Part shown: in pieces, positions 11,923 through 22,799 of the stretch
How positions within the stretch are numbered: the first letter of the stretch is position 1
Layout of the letters: each line of letters starts with the position of its first letter
NCBI RefSeq assembly: GCF_910592395.1
Contig: NC_088310.1
Location: 10,609,501 to 10,673,500 of the forward strand
Source: Lineus longissimus
Taxonomy: Eukaryota > Nemertea > Pilidiophora > Heteronemertea > Lineidae
DNA length: 64,000 nucleotides
Reading direction: 5' to 3'
Notes under the pieces: model-generated
What the model was told of the DNA's origin: nothing
Databases searched by the model: none
What the model saw: the letters and a program-made list of their open reading frames with translations, nothing else
Translations under genes and position numbers: made by a program

Positions 11923-12357
11923 CAATGAAGTACAATACAAATAAATACACATCCTTGATCGTAGGCCTTTTAACATTCTGCCGACGAACCGCCATCACTT
12001 CATCAGCTTACTTTACTCTACTTTACTTTCTTCTTGAAGCGCCATAACCCTACTGTGTCTTGAGCTAACAATAAATAATTCAGCGATGATTAAATGCATG
12101 AATCATTAGTACGAGAATCTCAACTAAGCACGTTAACCTTTTGCACCCGCTAAAGTAGCAAAATATAACAGCCAGCTAAATGTCCCACGTTTAAATTATC
12201 GCTACCACAAACACAACAAAACCTTTCACCACAGCAGCCTTACGCCGTGGCGGAGACTTCAGAGTATGCCTGCAGACTCAACTGACAATTCTAGTTTACT
12301 GTGGCTCTCACCATGAACCAGGCTTGACTGAATGTTCCCGGACCAAGCCCATGTCAC

Positions 12358-12365
12358 TTTTTATA
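12358..12365 (-). promoter_or_regulatory. TATA-like box of Harbinger A transposase, displaced
   Basis: Minus-strand TATAAAAA, identical to the box at 13300-13307 in element B. In B it sits about 75 nt upstream of the transposase ATG; here the insertion pushes it more than 1.8 kb away. Confidence 0.55.
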
Positions 12366-13299
12366 CGCGCGAATAACGCTCTTAAGAAACGCGATAATGG
12401 AAACCCCTTCCAAGAATTACCACCGCCGCGCAAAACGACGCGCAGAAACGCGTCGTTTTTCGGCGAGCGCAAAAACGCTCTAATGGAGACGGGCCTTTAT
12501 AGTGGATTATTTCAGAGGTTCCATGTCCGTCGGACTGGCAGAGACATTTACGGCGATTTAATGAGGAAGCCCCGGCTTTTTTGGACGGTCACTTGAATTA
12601 CCCCAGATGAGTTTGATACTATTTTTGTTGAGATCAGAGATGCAATTCTTCCAGGACGTCGTGGACAGGCCTTGACACCAAGAAATATACTTCTGCTTTT
12701 CCTGATATGGATGCGACAATATCCCTCCTATGGACTGCTGTCTCTCATTTTTGATGTCAATGAACAGTATACAGAAGATAATCACTCCCATGATTCCGCT
12801 AATGGCAGTTACATCATATCATCGATATGTCAGATGGCCAAACAGAGAAGAATGGCGCCAGATGACCCCACTAGCAGGGAACTCTTTAGCGATTGTTGAT
12901 GGCACACCCCATCTAATCCGCAGACCATGGAAAGGGAACCTTCAGCGACTATATTACTCGGGGCATCGAAAGACCCATGTATTCAACAACCAGGTGGTTG
13001 TTGATGCGGACAACTACGTCATTTGTTGCCGACCAGTATATCTTGGATCAACCACGGACTCATTGTCGTTTAGGTAACTTTTTAATATAGTTTTCGCAAA
13101 GACCCCAAAACGCCAACGCGATCTCAAGCATTTTGTTCGGTGCTCGCATCGAACAACGGGGATCATAAAGGCCCGTCTCCATTAGAGCGTTTTTGCGCTC
13201 GCCGAAAAACGACGCGTTTCTGCGCGTCGTTTTGCGCAGCGGTGGTAATTCTTGGAAGGGGTCTCCATTATCGCGTTTCTTAAGAGCGTTATTCGCGCG

Positions 13300-13307
13300 T
13301 ATAAAAA
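13300..13307 (+). promoter_or_regulatory. TATA-like box of Harbinger B transposase
   Basis: TATAAAAA within GCGCGTATAAAAAGTGAC, about 75 nt upstream of the ATG at 13379 and about 130 nt inside the left terminus. Spacing suits a Pol II promoter. There is no direct evidence of use. Confidence 0.5.
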
Positions 13308-13378
13308 GTGACATGGGCTTGGTCCGGGAACATTCGGTCAAGCCTGGTTCATGGTGAGAGCCACAGTAAACTACAAAA

Positions 13379-15567
13379 ATGCCCGCTTGGTCGTCTGATT
13401 CCTCAGATTCTGATATCGAGGTGTTAGCCCTTTACCTTTATGACGGACGAAGGAAGAGGAAACGAAGACATCAGTACTGGGTGCATCCCATCTTGAAGGA
13501 AAGAGCAGTATATGGTGAATACCATCATCTTGTGAAGAAACTGTTTGGGTATGAGGACAAGTTTTTCCTGAACTTTCGAATGATGCCTGAACATTTCAAC
13601 TTGCTTTTGGATAACGTAAAGGGCTACATAACGAAGGAATACACGGCATTCAGGAGGCCGATTGGACCTGAGGAACGACTAGCAATATGTTTGAGGTAAG
13701 AAAGTAATTTTCATCAAATTTTTAATCAATTGTTGTTCCATACAAACATTTCTGGAAGTTACATTAAATTTGGAGCATTCCAATTTGTCGAATTGCTTGA
13801 TTGTTGTTGCATCTGGCCCATACCCATGCACGAACCAACATTGGAGAAGCCGGTGGAGGTGGATGGGTTACCCTGGATATGCTGGGATGCTTGGTTGCCA
13901 CTGCTCCCGTAGATTACATGCATTTCGGCCTAATGCACTAAACCATGAATTTTGAACATGATGCTGGATCTAATTTGTGGCGGAAACGTTTTGATACTCG
14001 CAATCATTGATTTCATAAAGTCAGAAATATTTTCATCCTCATCCGGTTGTTTTGGCTTCTTTTCATTCTTGCTTTTGATGTAAGAAACTATGGCGTCATC
14101 CACCTCAGATGCTGGTTTTGAAGCATTTTTCTTTTGTTGGCATCTGGGTTTTGGTGCAGCGAATGTTTCTGGTTGTTTGTCATTGTATTCCGATGAGGTT
14201 CCATCACCCAACTCGAGTTCGTCTTCGGCATTGCTATTATCAATCGGAATATCATCGCCTGCTTCAATTGTATCTGTATCAAGGTCCTTAAGATTGCCAG
14301 AAGACCTGCAATACAAAGAAATATATTATCAAGGAGCTGAGCTACATGTATAACATTTCCTTGACATATCCTATTGTGCTATCATACATTGTAATGTGAT
14401 TGAATTTTTTTTTGACGTACTTGCGGTTCTCCATATGTGGCCTCAGGAACTCCAACATCTTTGCATACTTGTATTCCTTCTTGGGTTTCGTCCTGCCCTG
14501 ACCACTTTTCGGTATGGGAATGGCATCTAAATATTTCCTAATAGCGTCGCGGACACTCTTCCACTTCGTCTTCGCAAGTCCAACTTGAACGTTATAAAAA
14601 GAAATTATTGTTAAAACATTTTTTACTATCATGATTTCAGGTTCCTCGCCACCGGGGATTCGTACAAGACCATTGCCTTCAGCTACTACGTTGGAGTACA
14701 TACCGTATCGAAAATTATTCAGGAAACGTGCCAGGCTATTTGGGATGCTCTGCAGCCAATGTATATGCCACAACCAAACAGAGCGCAATGGGAAGACATA
14801 GCAGATGGGTTTGGACGCAAATGGCAATTTCCCTGTTGCCTGGGAGCGATGGATGGCAAGCACGTACAGATTTTTGCACCAGCAAATTCTGGGACTTTGT
14901 ACTTTAATTACAAGAAAACTTTTTCTGTGGTACTGCTTGCACTTGTTGACTGGAACTATTGCTTCACAGTCATTGACGTCGGCAGCTACGGTTCAAATAG
15001 TGATGGGGGAATCTTCAAAAGGAGTACCCTTGGTAAGAACCTGATGAATGGGACCCTCGAGATCCCAGCTAACAAATGCCTTCCTGGGGCAAAACAACGA
15101 GCCGAACCAGTTCCACACGTCGTGGTAGGGGATGAGGCATTTCCGGCTATGGAAAACCTCCTTCGCCCTTTTCCTGGAAAGAACTTAAGGGACGATGAAA
15201 GAATTTTCAATTATCGGCTTTCCAGGGCCAGAAGGATATCAGAAAATGCCTTCGGTATCCTTGCTAATCGGTGGAGGCTCTACCATCAGAAAATTCCTTC
15301 GAGCGCTGAAAGATTGTTGTGAAGGCCACTTGTGTATTGCACAACATGTTACAGAACAGGGGTGTTCCAGTTCCTGTCAGACCAGTTACGAATGATGTCA
15401 CTCCTGACGAAGAGGATACGTGTGATGGAATCCTGAACGATTTGGAAAAATCTGGCCATCGGCAAAAGAAAGATGCTCTCATGGTCCGAGAAGCGTACAA
15501 GGACTACTTTAGTTCTAGAGCTGGGGCAGTTCCTTGGCAAAACCAAGTGTGTTTCGGGGAGGACTAG
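13379..15567 (+). pseudogene. Harbinger B transposase, 7-nt deletion
   Basis: Exons 13379-13695 and 14641-15567 correspond to the two exons of transposase A and retain the same splice sites. All three catalytic residues remain (GAMDGKHV, VVGDEAFP, RRISENAF). Compared with A, seven bases are missing after the codons for SAE near 15313. This shifts the frame and stops translation at 15322; the lost C-terminal part continues in another frame from 15319 to 15567. The truncated product keeps the whole DDE core, so loss of function is likely but not certain. Confidence 0.9.
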
Positions 15568-15853
15568 AAAGTTGGCGACCACCAGAGACTGAAAGCTGCA
15601 AACCTCCCAAGGTGGGGGTCCATGGTCTGGTGGGGGTGGTTCACGGACTGAGTGGGGCGGGGCTCTCAACTTCTGTTAAATCAATATGCTTCAAAATAAA
15701 CTTGAACTTACCTGTTAAATTAGCTTTATCACCAATTTGCTTCCATACCCTTTCTTTCCTTTCAGTATCTTTGAATTCGGCTAGGGACTTATCATATATC
15801 ATTGGGTGCTTTTCGATCTCAAAAATGAGTCTTTCTATCAAGTCACCTGGCAT
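13759..15853 (-). pseudogene. Harbinger B MADF-BESS gene, premature stop
   Basis: Exons 15853-15712, 14583-14421 and 14305-13759 match the three exons of the A copy. A GAG-to-TAG change at 13930-13932 ends translation within the BESS region (after KIHGLVH), removing about 57 residues of the Ser/Gln-rich tail present in A. The MADF domain is untouched, so DNA binding may survive. The exons interlock with the transposase of B exactly as in A. Confidence 0.85.
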
Positions 15854-17042
15854 GATGCTCCCTTCAACCACAACTGCACAGTCCGAGTGCTTTCAGGGGG
15901 CAATGCACGGAATAAAGTGGATATGACTGCATTTATGTGTCAAATGACCGCCGAGTAAATACGCTTTGAATGCTATTTTTGCATTCTTATTTAATCCGCC
16001 GGCGGTGTCCGTCGAGCAGAAATTGATTATGTTATCCGCTACGCTCTTGTGGAAAGGGGTAAAGGAAAATCAATTAGAGCAATCGAAGCGGATTTCCGCG
16101 CGTATAATCGCGTCGTCGTGCGACGCGCAAAAACGCTCTAATGGAGACGGGCCTGAACTGTGATAGAGGCAGCAGCACAGAGTAATCAGACCTATATAAT
16201 GAATGTCTTTTGTGTGGGAAATTGATAAGGACTTGAATGTCCCTTTCAATTCAATAATGTTAACAGCTTTAAGCAGCGACACCTGTTGAGGAATTGAGTT
16301 AGGTTCCTCATTGGCTAAAATGCCAGACCCAGCATCTGTGAATATACATTTTTTAGATATCTAATGACAGAACCAAATCCGCGATTGTCAAAAGTAATGA
16401 TACAGAACACCATCCTAACTTTTGAATAATCTGATTAATGTTTTTCAGGTTGATGCACCCATTTAATGTGACCGAGGGTGTTAATGTCCTAGCAGATCAG
16501 GGTTATCCCAACGAGGCGCCCCTACTTGTGACAGCCCGACAACATGGACGAGAAGTTCGTGCTGCAAGAGTGAGAGTAGAACACGCGTTGCATGATATAA
16601 AGATCTTCCGTTCAGCAGGAGTTCGTTGCCGTCACCGACGCAAGACAATTCCATCGATTTTTGGATGTACCTCTGCCCTGAGGAATAGGCGACGAGCTGC
16701 ACTGCGAGTGAAGAATGTTCTACTTAGTTGAATCCTGTGGAATGTGGTAGCGGTATGTATAGTCTAAAGATGCAGCAACCAAGTTTGGACAGAAACATAG
16801 TAGCATACAATTGATAACAATAAAGAAACAAGGATTGTTGTTTTTAAAGAAGATATTTCTTTTATCTCATAAAATATACAGTAAGGCAAAGCTACATAAT
16901 TAAAATCATAGCAAACTTTTGTCATATGTATTTTTAGCTCCTAGCACTGTACTGTATATTCAATCAGGCAGTATATATTTCTACCACAAATTCAATTTCT
17001 GAATATTCATTCTCTGCCATAGAATTGCCCAGTAGATAAAGT

Positions 17043-18166
17043 TTATGAAAGATTCTCATCACCATCTTCCCTTCCAGCATCCAACCTCCTGAAGTAGCGT
17101 GTCGTCAGACCAGACAACTCCCGATTGTTGTCAAGCCTTTCCTGGAATTGACGCATTAACTGCTGCAGTAGGATTTGGTTCTGGACCTGCAGTTGCCGTA
17201 ACCCTCCTCTGGAAATGGACAGTGATAGATAGATTGAAAACTTTCTAGAAACTCATCACTCTGCTGTTCATTGTTTCATGATTTATCTCTGTGTACATAA
17301 TAACTGTGAATAAATTGCTGAATTATGCTTTTAATTCGGAAATATGCTTTGACGTTTTTGTATGGAAAGACCTAGATTTTAATTTCCAAAAATGGTAAAT
17401 ACCGATAGGCTAATGAAAAAATAACAAGGAACAAAAACGTTTCTATAATAAACTCACCTTGGAACTTGGTTTTGGGCATCAGGATTCGCTGGACCTGGTT
17501 CCTCTTCATCTGGTGGTGGATTTTGTGGGTCATTTTGTCCATTGTTTGCTTGACCTGGTTGTGGTTCGTCTTCAGGCAGATTATTGTCTTGGTCATCATC
17601 CTGGTCATCGAGAGGTCTGGCGACGGGGTCTGCTGCCTCTCTTGTCTCTGCGTTTACCATGAGATCCTGAAAATAGCATTTTTCTTTTCACACAATTTTT
17701 TTAAAATCATGCAGCAGCCAATGTAGATACTGTAAAGTATTAATTGTGACAACTGTAAAGTATTGAAATTGTGAGAAAATTGTATTTGAAACTAACATGA
17801 AGAACAATGAAAAAACAAAGCAAGTACTTAAAAAATGGACAGATGTGAAGTTTTATCTACCTGCAATGCTTGGGGATTGATGACATTCTCCAGGTCATAT
17901 GCAAACTTAGCATCCCTACGATTGGGATCAGGGGGAAGATGTCCTGTAACTGCATCTCTCTGCGCGATTCGGCGTCTGACACTCTTCAACCTGTTTCTGA
18001 TTGGCTGGAGATTTCCTGAGGCATAAATACGCCGAGCATGGGGAGTCAGTTGTTCTTGGCCTCCAAGGTGCGCTGCGATCCTTGCTGCATCATTACCAAA
18101 TTCTTGTGTTGCTTCTTCGTATGCACGAATTTCAGCTTCAGTGACCCTGTCCGCTCGAGCCATCAT
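17043..18166 (-). CDS. Three-exon helical partner protein of element C (unknown function)
   Basis: Exons 18166-17861, 17666-17458 and 17208-17043 join through GT-AG introns into 681 nt (226 aa) with no stop. Exon 1 is helical and charged (MMARADRVTEAEIRAYEEAT...). Exon 2 is an acidic Asp/Asn/Pro/Gln-rich linker. Exon 3 is a Gln/Leu-rich helix likely to form a coiled coil (LRQLQVQNQILLQQLMRQ). I recognise no named domain. Position and opposite orientation beside transposase C match the transposase-plus-partner layout of Harbinger elements, so a partner role is inferred. It is notable that its frame survives while its transposase is dead. Confidence 0.65.
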
Positions 18167-19728
18167 GAATAAATGCTACAATCACAGTTCCAGGCACTGT
18201 ACTTTCTGCACCGCACTGTTCGAAACAATAGCTGGACTGTTCCGTAATGTTCCAGCACAGTTCTGGCTTTGGTCATCCAACCATGGTATTCAATAGAATT
18301 TTTTAGATTGGACACCCAAGCCTAGACTATCATGATCAGTTGTGGTTGACTTAAGAAGGCGAGTGAATTCAAACAATAGACCTAGTGATTCTAGGCCTAA
18401 CTGACAACTGTAATTGAGATGTGGTAATGATGGCCATGTCATACCGCGTGGTTATGGTGTGGTTATGGCTATGTTTATTCGTGCAATAGATCTGTAATCT
18501 ACCCTGGCACAGTAGGAACATTGAACTGTCCCGTTCAGGGGACAACTCTAATATGTCCACATGTGCGAGCAGAACAAAAAAAGTCAAATATACTATACAC
18601 TGCGTTTTGAACATGCTGATCTACATTTTAATTTAGTAATGAAGTCATCATCATTAATGGAGGGGGAATATTTTGTAAGCTAGCCAAGCTGTGAGCTTTA
18701 CTTGACTTCAAGTTTCAAGGACACCACCGTTAGCATACAATTAACTATTGAAAGCATAACGCGCCAGCTAATTTGAACAGGACATTAAAAATCCCCCAAT
18801 TCCTGATCATGATACTGGGTGTCCTTTACGGCGATCGAAAGTTGTTTTTTTTTATATCATGCCGCAGCAACGTCCTTCAAGATCAGAGTTTTCATTTGAA
18901 GGACTCTATTAAGGCTACTTTAAAGTTGAAGAGTTAAATAAATATGCGTTGGGAGATCAGTGTATAACATATCAAGAGGGAAATGTCGCACACGCACAGT
19001 GCCGAAATTTCAAAATTTCAGGCACTGGACTTGATCAATTGCCGCCATCTTGGATATCTGCACCCAGAGATTCAGTTGTTTGATAATCCTACGTCATATA
19101 GTGCGCCAATAGTGTCAATGTTGCCTCTCACTCGATGTGCACCCTACTGTGTCTGCAGATAATGCATCGCTTTAGATTTGTGCACTGGGGGTAATGGGTA
19201 TATTCAGTAGAAGATCCAAATGCAAATAAAAGTTCGGCTTCGGGAATGTGTAGTTGTCCCGCCGGCTTTTACGTGTGCCACCTCTATTTCCAGGGGTCAA
19301 TGTGCTCTCCACTTCCGGTGGTTCTCTTATTAACCCCTGGACATATCCAACAATAATGAAATGGCCAGGGCCATTGTGCTCACCTGTCGATATGAAAGGG
19401 AGAGTTTGAGGAAGAACTTGTCAATTTTAGGGGTTAATCATGCAATAGTTGTGGGAGGGTGTGGTTTGTCTTAAACGAGAATCGACTGGAGCTCTGATGT
19501 TGGATGGGAGATGCAAGGTTTTTGTTTGATTCTGAATTGAGTGTAGCTCAGCCCTTCTCCCCAGGTGATCTCTGATTGTCATGTGGTCACTGATAATGTT
19601 GAAATCCAGCAGTCAGCCATCATGTCCCGACCATGCATGCATGCCATCACTGTTATACTGATATAGAGTAGGCTATAGTATAACATATGAAAAAACATAG
19701 TTACAAGACAGCCCTATAGTCGGATTCA
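18167..19728. other. Gene-free stretch
   Basis: No open frame has recognisable protein character and no tandem structure is seen. The sequence is AT-rich with scattered short homopolymers. It probably begins with the 5' flank of the partner gene of element C. Confidence 0.5.
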
Positions 19729-19730
19729 TA

Positions 19731-20228
19731 AGTAAATGTCACTGCCCTTTTGGGCCGCTGCGCAAAAACTACTGGGCCGATTTCTTCAAAGTTTGTTTTT
19801 TCTTGAATCTAATTTCGGGACCCAAGAAAATTTTCATATTTCAGTAACCATGGTTACGAAATAATTTTTTTTGTATGTATTGGTGTACATTGACGTAGTG
19901 TATTGATTTTGACATTTTCTCCTCTGTACTGCTTATTTCTGGATGCATTTTGCTGAAATGTTCAGGTTAATTTTTTTTCGTGTGTATCTTTAAAGCTGCC
20001 AAGTTTTTATTTAGAACTATCCATAAAAAAAAATCGGGCCCTCCAGATTTCCCCAAAATGGCCAAAGGGCTCCAAAGTTGACAATTTTTTTCTTTATAAT
20101 TTGCAAATCTCTAACCTGGAAATTGTGTTGGGTCCCGAAATTAGATTCAAGAAAAACCAAACTTTGAAGAAATCGGCCCAATAGTTTTTGCACAGCGACC
20201 CAAAAGGGCAGTGTCAGTGACATTTACT
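19731..20228. mobile_element. 498-bp foldback MITE with TA target duplication
   Basis: Inverted arms of about 90-100 bp: AGTAAATGTCACTGCCC at the left end and its inverse at the right, flanked by TA on each side (19729-19730 and 20229-20230). The right arm has a 6-nt extra block. Both arms contain GGGCCGATTTCTTCAAAGTTTG and GAATCTAATTTCGGGACCCA. The centre (about 19830-20120) is AT-rich and noncoding. TA duplication suggests mobilisation by a Tc1/mariner-type transposase. A related arm fragment lies at 7428-7478. Confidence 0.85.
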
Positions 20229-20230
20229 TA

Positions 20231-22449
20231 AAAGCACTGATGACAGCTGTGCTACACTTTCATCATTATCATAAACTACTTTAGTCAACCAGCTCAGATG
20301 ACCTTTCTTGGGGCAGTGATCGGTAACGGTGAACTCCTTCCGACCCAACAGGCAAATGTTTACATTCGTGTCTCCGTGTATCATGGATTCATGTGTATAC
20401 TAACACCGTTGTTGTGTTGACACACTGACTGACTCTGACTGTGTACATTTCTACAGCGACGAAAAACGATCACAAAAATGGTTCTTTTTAAGCACTCGTA
20501 ACATGTTTACAAAAATTAAAGCAAGTGTTTTTAGTAGAGGTTTACCTAATGAGTAGCGTCTGGGTGATTATAAACCATTAACTTGTGTTTAAAAGCCCAC
20601 ATTGTAACGAAAGGTTCCGGCTTGACGCTAATCTCCAATGACGGCAGCAGCCATTTTGCCATACTCTCGAAACTTTGGGATCGTCAAATGCAATGGAAAT
20701 CACATAATTTCTGACACACACTGCTAAAATTCATCATTTTATTGTTCTTTCACAGTATTATTACGCCACCCCGATTCGCAAGGCAGCTTGTACCAACTGG
20801 CTCTACATTGACTATCCCCATTCCATGCCGAAGAACAGTGTGACAAGTTTCTCATTTTACCTTCCAATCACAGTCAAAATTTTCTAAAACAACCGGCAAT
20901 GAGGACAAACCAATCACAAGAATGTAATCAACACATACGACCTCATCCGAAGAGTGGATTATTAAGTTTTAGCATTGATTCAAGGTGATTTAATTCCTTC
21001 TTCGTCTCACTTCAAATTCATAAAATGGCTGTCTTCCATACTTGTAGTATGCAGATCTAGTGGCGCAGTACAACACTGCGCATCTGGGATACAAAGAGGT
21101 CCCTGGTTTGAGGCCACAGTGGGTGTGTGAATCTAGCAGGTCTCTTTTTCTAACTTACACTCTTAAAAATAAGGGGATTTTGCGCCAACACATATATGCA
21201 TCCCGGGGGGGGGGGGGCGGGGGGATAAATCGTCAAGTTCGATCTCCCGAACCGGTAGGAGGCAGACGTTACTTGGAACAGCTGGGCTTCCCGGCAGTTC
21301 CTCGGGAAATACCCTACCTATAAGACGTCACTATAGTGGTTGGACTTAGTTTTCCCAGTTAAAGTAATGGCTTGCGGCTTGGTTACAAAAACTGCAATAA
21401 ATTTGGCAATATAAGTTTTAACTCAACGTGACAAAAAGCATTCTTTTCTGCAAGATTTACTCTACCAGTTACTCTCATGAGGTACTCTGTAGGATATTGA
21501 ATAAGTTTTTACAATATCAAATTGTAAACACTCTGCTGACTTTACCCCTATTTTGACGTTCATAAATGCCAATATAAGTCTAGAAAATAAGTCGGAACAA
21601 CATGAAACAATTTTTGGATCCATCACAGCAACAGTCTCCATACTTTGGGGTAAAATCATGTGAATAGAGGCAACAGGATTTTTTTAAAGCCCCAAATTAA
21701 CTGTTGTTGCTGTATAACACTGTTTATTGGTTTCTATGGTAACCGGCCATTAAATAACATTAAAGAAATTTTACAAAAGAATTCTAACAACTTGAAGAGG
21801 AGATAGTACCCTTCATCACAAAAGTCGAATTACATCGATTGGTCATGTTTTAAGAAATCTACATGACTTTCAATAACTTGTATCAATCTCGTAAGTTTCA
21901 GTAAAATTGTCAAAAAGTCGTTGTTGACTGTTCTCGATGGAAACAAAAGATAATTCGTTTTTTGTGGTCTTGATATTTAGTTCGTCAGTCCCCATAATGG
22001 ACTATCGTTTCGGATTTTGCATTTTACCAATTTAAATGAGTGAGAAAAAAATTCTTCCAAAAACGAGATTTTCGTCATTTCTGGACCTGTGTGAATAACC
22101 CCTAAATGATAATTAACAACTTTCCTGATTACAAAACTATGAATCGCATATTTTATGGGTAATGGAAGAGTACTGGTTCTTTAAAGGGAAAAAGTTTTGG
22201 GATTGCTGAGCATACTTTTTAAGAAAAATACAAATGAGTACTTTCAAAAAAATTACCTCTTGAATTAATGTTTGTTGGTTGTTCGGACCTTTGATATCAA
22301 AATTTGTTATTGAATTTTTTTTCAGTTATAGCCCATAGCATGAAACGAGAGACCATCGTTGCCGATTTCCTAATCCCCCTTCCCCCCGTTTGAGAATTAA
22401 AAAATATACTGAGCGATAGGTAATTTTGTAACAGTTTTCGGCTAAATTT
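20231..22449. other. Gene-free stretch with a SINE-like segment
   Basis: No gene is supported. It contains the tRNA-like segment at 21053-21122 and a G tract near 21205-21222. The rest is unique AT-rich DNA. Confidence 0.5.
21053..21122 (+). repeat. tRNA-like SINE head (A and B boxes)
   Basis: TGGCGCAGTA at 21061 resembles a Pol III A box, and GGTTTGAGGCC at 21104-21114 resembles a B box, with near-tRNA spacing. No complete cloverleaf folds, so this is not a tRNA gene. A SINE head is the simplest reading, but the downstream end is undefined. Confidence 0.35.
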
Positions 22450-22799
22450 CAAAGTGGTGTATATCCTGTAATTCTTCAAATAATTCAACATTATTTCATA
22501 CAGTTCATGGTCTATGTTTAGTGAACATATTCCTACTTCAGATTTTTATTTTCATAAGTGCCTTTGCAACATGATGGCTTTATTCAGCCGAATTCTCCAT
22601 GGAAAACGTTGTTTTTTATAAGCTCAAAGTGGTGTATATCCTGTAATTCTTCAAAAAATTCAACATTATTTCATACAGTTCATGATCTAGGTTTAGTGAA
22701 CATATTCCTACTTCAGATTTTGTATTTTCATAAGTGTCTTTGCAACATGATTGCTTTATTCAGCCGAATGGTCTGTGGAAAACGTTGTTTTTTAGAAGC
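22450..22799. repeat. Tandem duplication, 2 x 175 bp
   Basis: The unit beginning CAAAGTGGTGTATATCCTGT at 22450 recurs at 22625 with about 10 differences. The ORFs on it are not credible genes. Confidence 0.95.

Larger units (their letters stand above)
10523..12291. mobile_element. 1.77-kb palindrome-rich insertion in Harbinger A
   Basis: Element B reads straight through this point, so the block is an insertion (or a difference) in A. It is bounded by TAGTT at 10518-10522 and again at 12292-12296. It starts AGTCTCCGCCACGG, and the inverse CCGTGGCGGAGACT lies at 12245-12258, giving 14-bp inverted repeats with 33 nt between the right one and the second TAGTT. No transposase is seen inside. It contains two strong palindromes (10868-10942 and 11723-11922). 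I read it as a nonautonomous foldback-type element. The 33 nt could be native A sequence lost from B by recombination between TAGTT repeats. Confidence 0.7.
7726..12496 (-). mobile_element. PIF/Harbinger element A, with TTA target duplication
   Basis: Termini are AGGCCCGTCTCC at 7726 and GGAGACGGGCCT ending at 12496, flanked by TTA on both sides (7723-7725 and 12497-12499). This is the 3-bp TWA target duplication expected of PIF/Harbinger. Orientation follows the transposase. Apart from a 1.77-kb secondary insertion (10523-12291), the element matches the reverse complement of element B nearly base for base. Subterminal sequence includes the cruciform AAACGACGCG-CAGAA-CGCGTCGTTT near 12436-12461. 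Both genes are open with intact splice phases, so this copy could encode functional proteins. Confidence 0.93.
13169..16154 (+). mobile_element. PIF/Harbinger element B (2986 bp, uninterrupted copy)
   Basis: Starts AGGCCCGTCTCC at 13169 and ends GGAGACGGGCCT at 16154. The flanks are TAA on the left and GAA on the right, so the 3-bp duplication is imperfect. It has the same structure as element A in opposite orientation, with a plus-strand transposase and a minus-strand MADF gene. It lies wholly inside the intron of transposase C. Both genes are damaged, but the termini and promoter look complete, so it could be mobilised in trans. Confidence 0.9.
7687..16731 (+). pseudogene. DDE_Tnp_4-type transposase of element C, broken
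   Basis: Pieces of one transposase. An ATG at 7687 opens a short leader (MEYTINFDELCE) cut by element A. The gene resumes at 12500 with an N-terminal helical domain (LTPRNILLLFLIWMRQYPSY, about 12670-12730) and the first catalytic Asp in AIVDGTPHLI (about 12890). A GT-AG intron from 13074 to 16448, now enlarged by element B, joins LSF to MHPF in phase. The second exon carries the second Asp (VLADQGYPN) and the Glu (RVRVEHALHD), then ends at 16731. Breaks are a TAG just after the A junction, a one-base shift in the CCCC run near 12602 and another near 12765. The DDE spacing fits the Harbinger/IS5-like DDE_4 fold. I cannot assign a subfamily. Confidence 0.75.
7687..18166. mobile_element. Old Harbinger-like transposon C (interrupted)
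   Basis: Two convergent genes define this element: a decayed DDE transposase on the plus strand (7687-16731) and a three-exon partner on the minus strand (18166-17043). Younger Harbingers A and B inserted into the transposase. Its own terminal repeats were not found, so the limits given are those of its genes. Between the two genes, 16732-17042 holds only AT-rich sequence with no recognisable feature. Confidence 0.6.
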
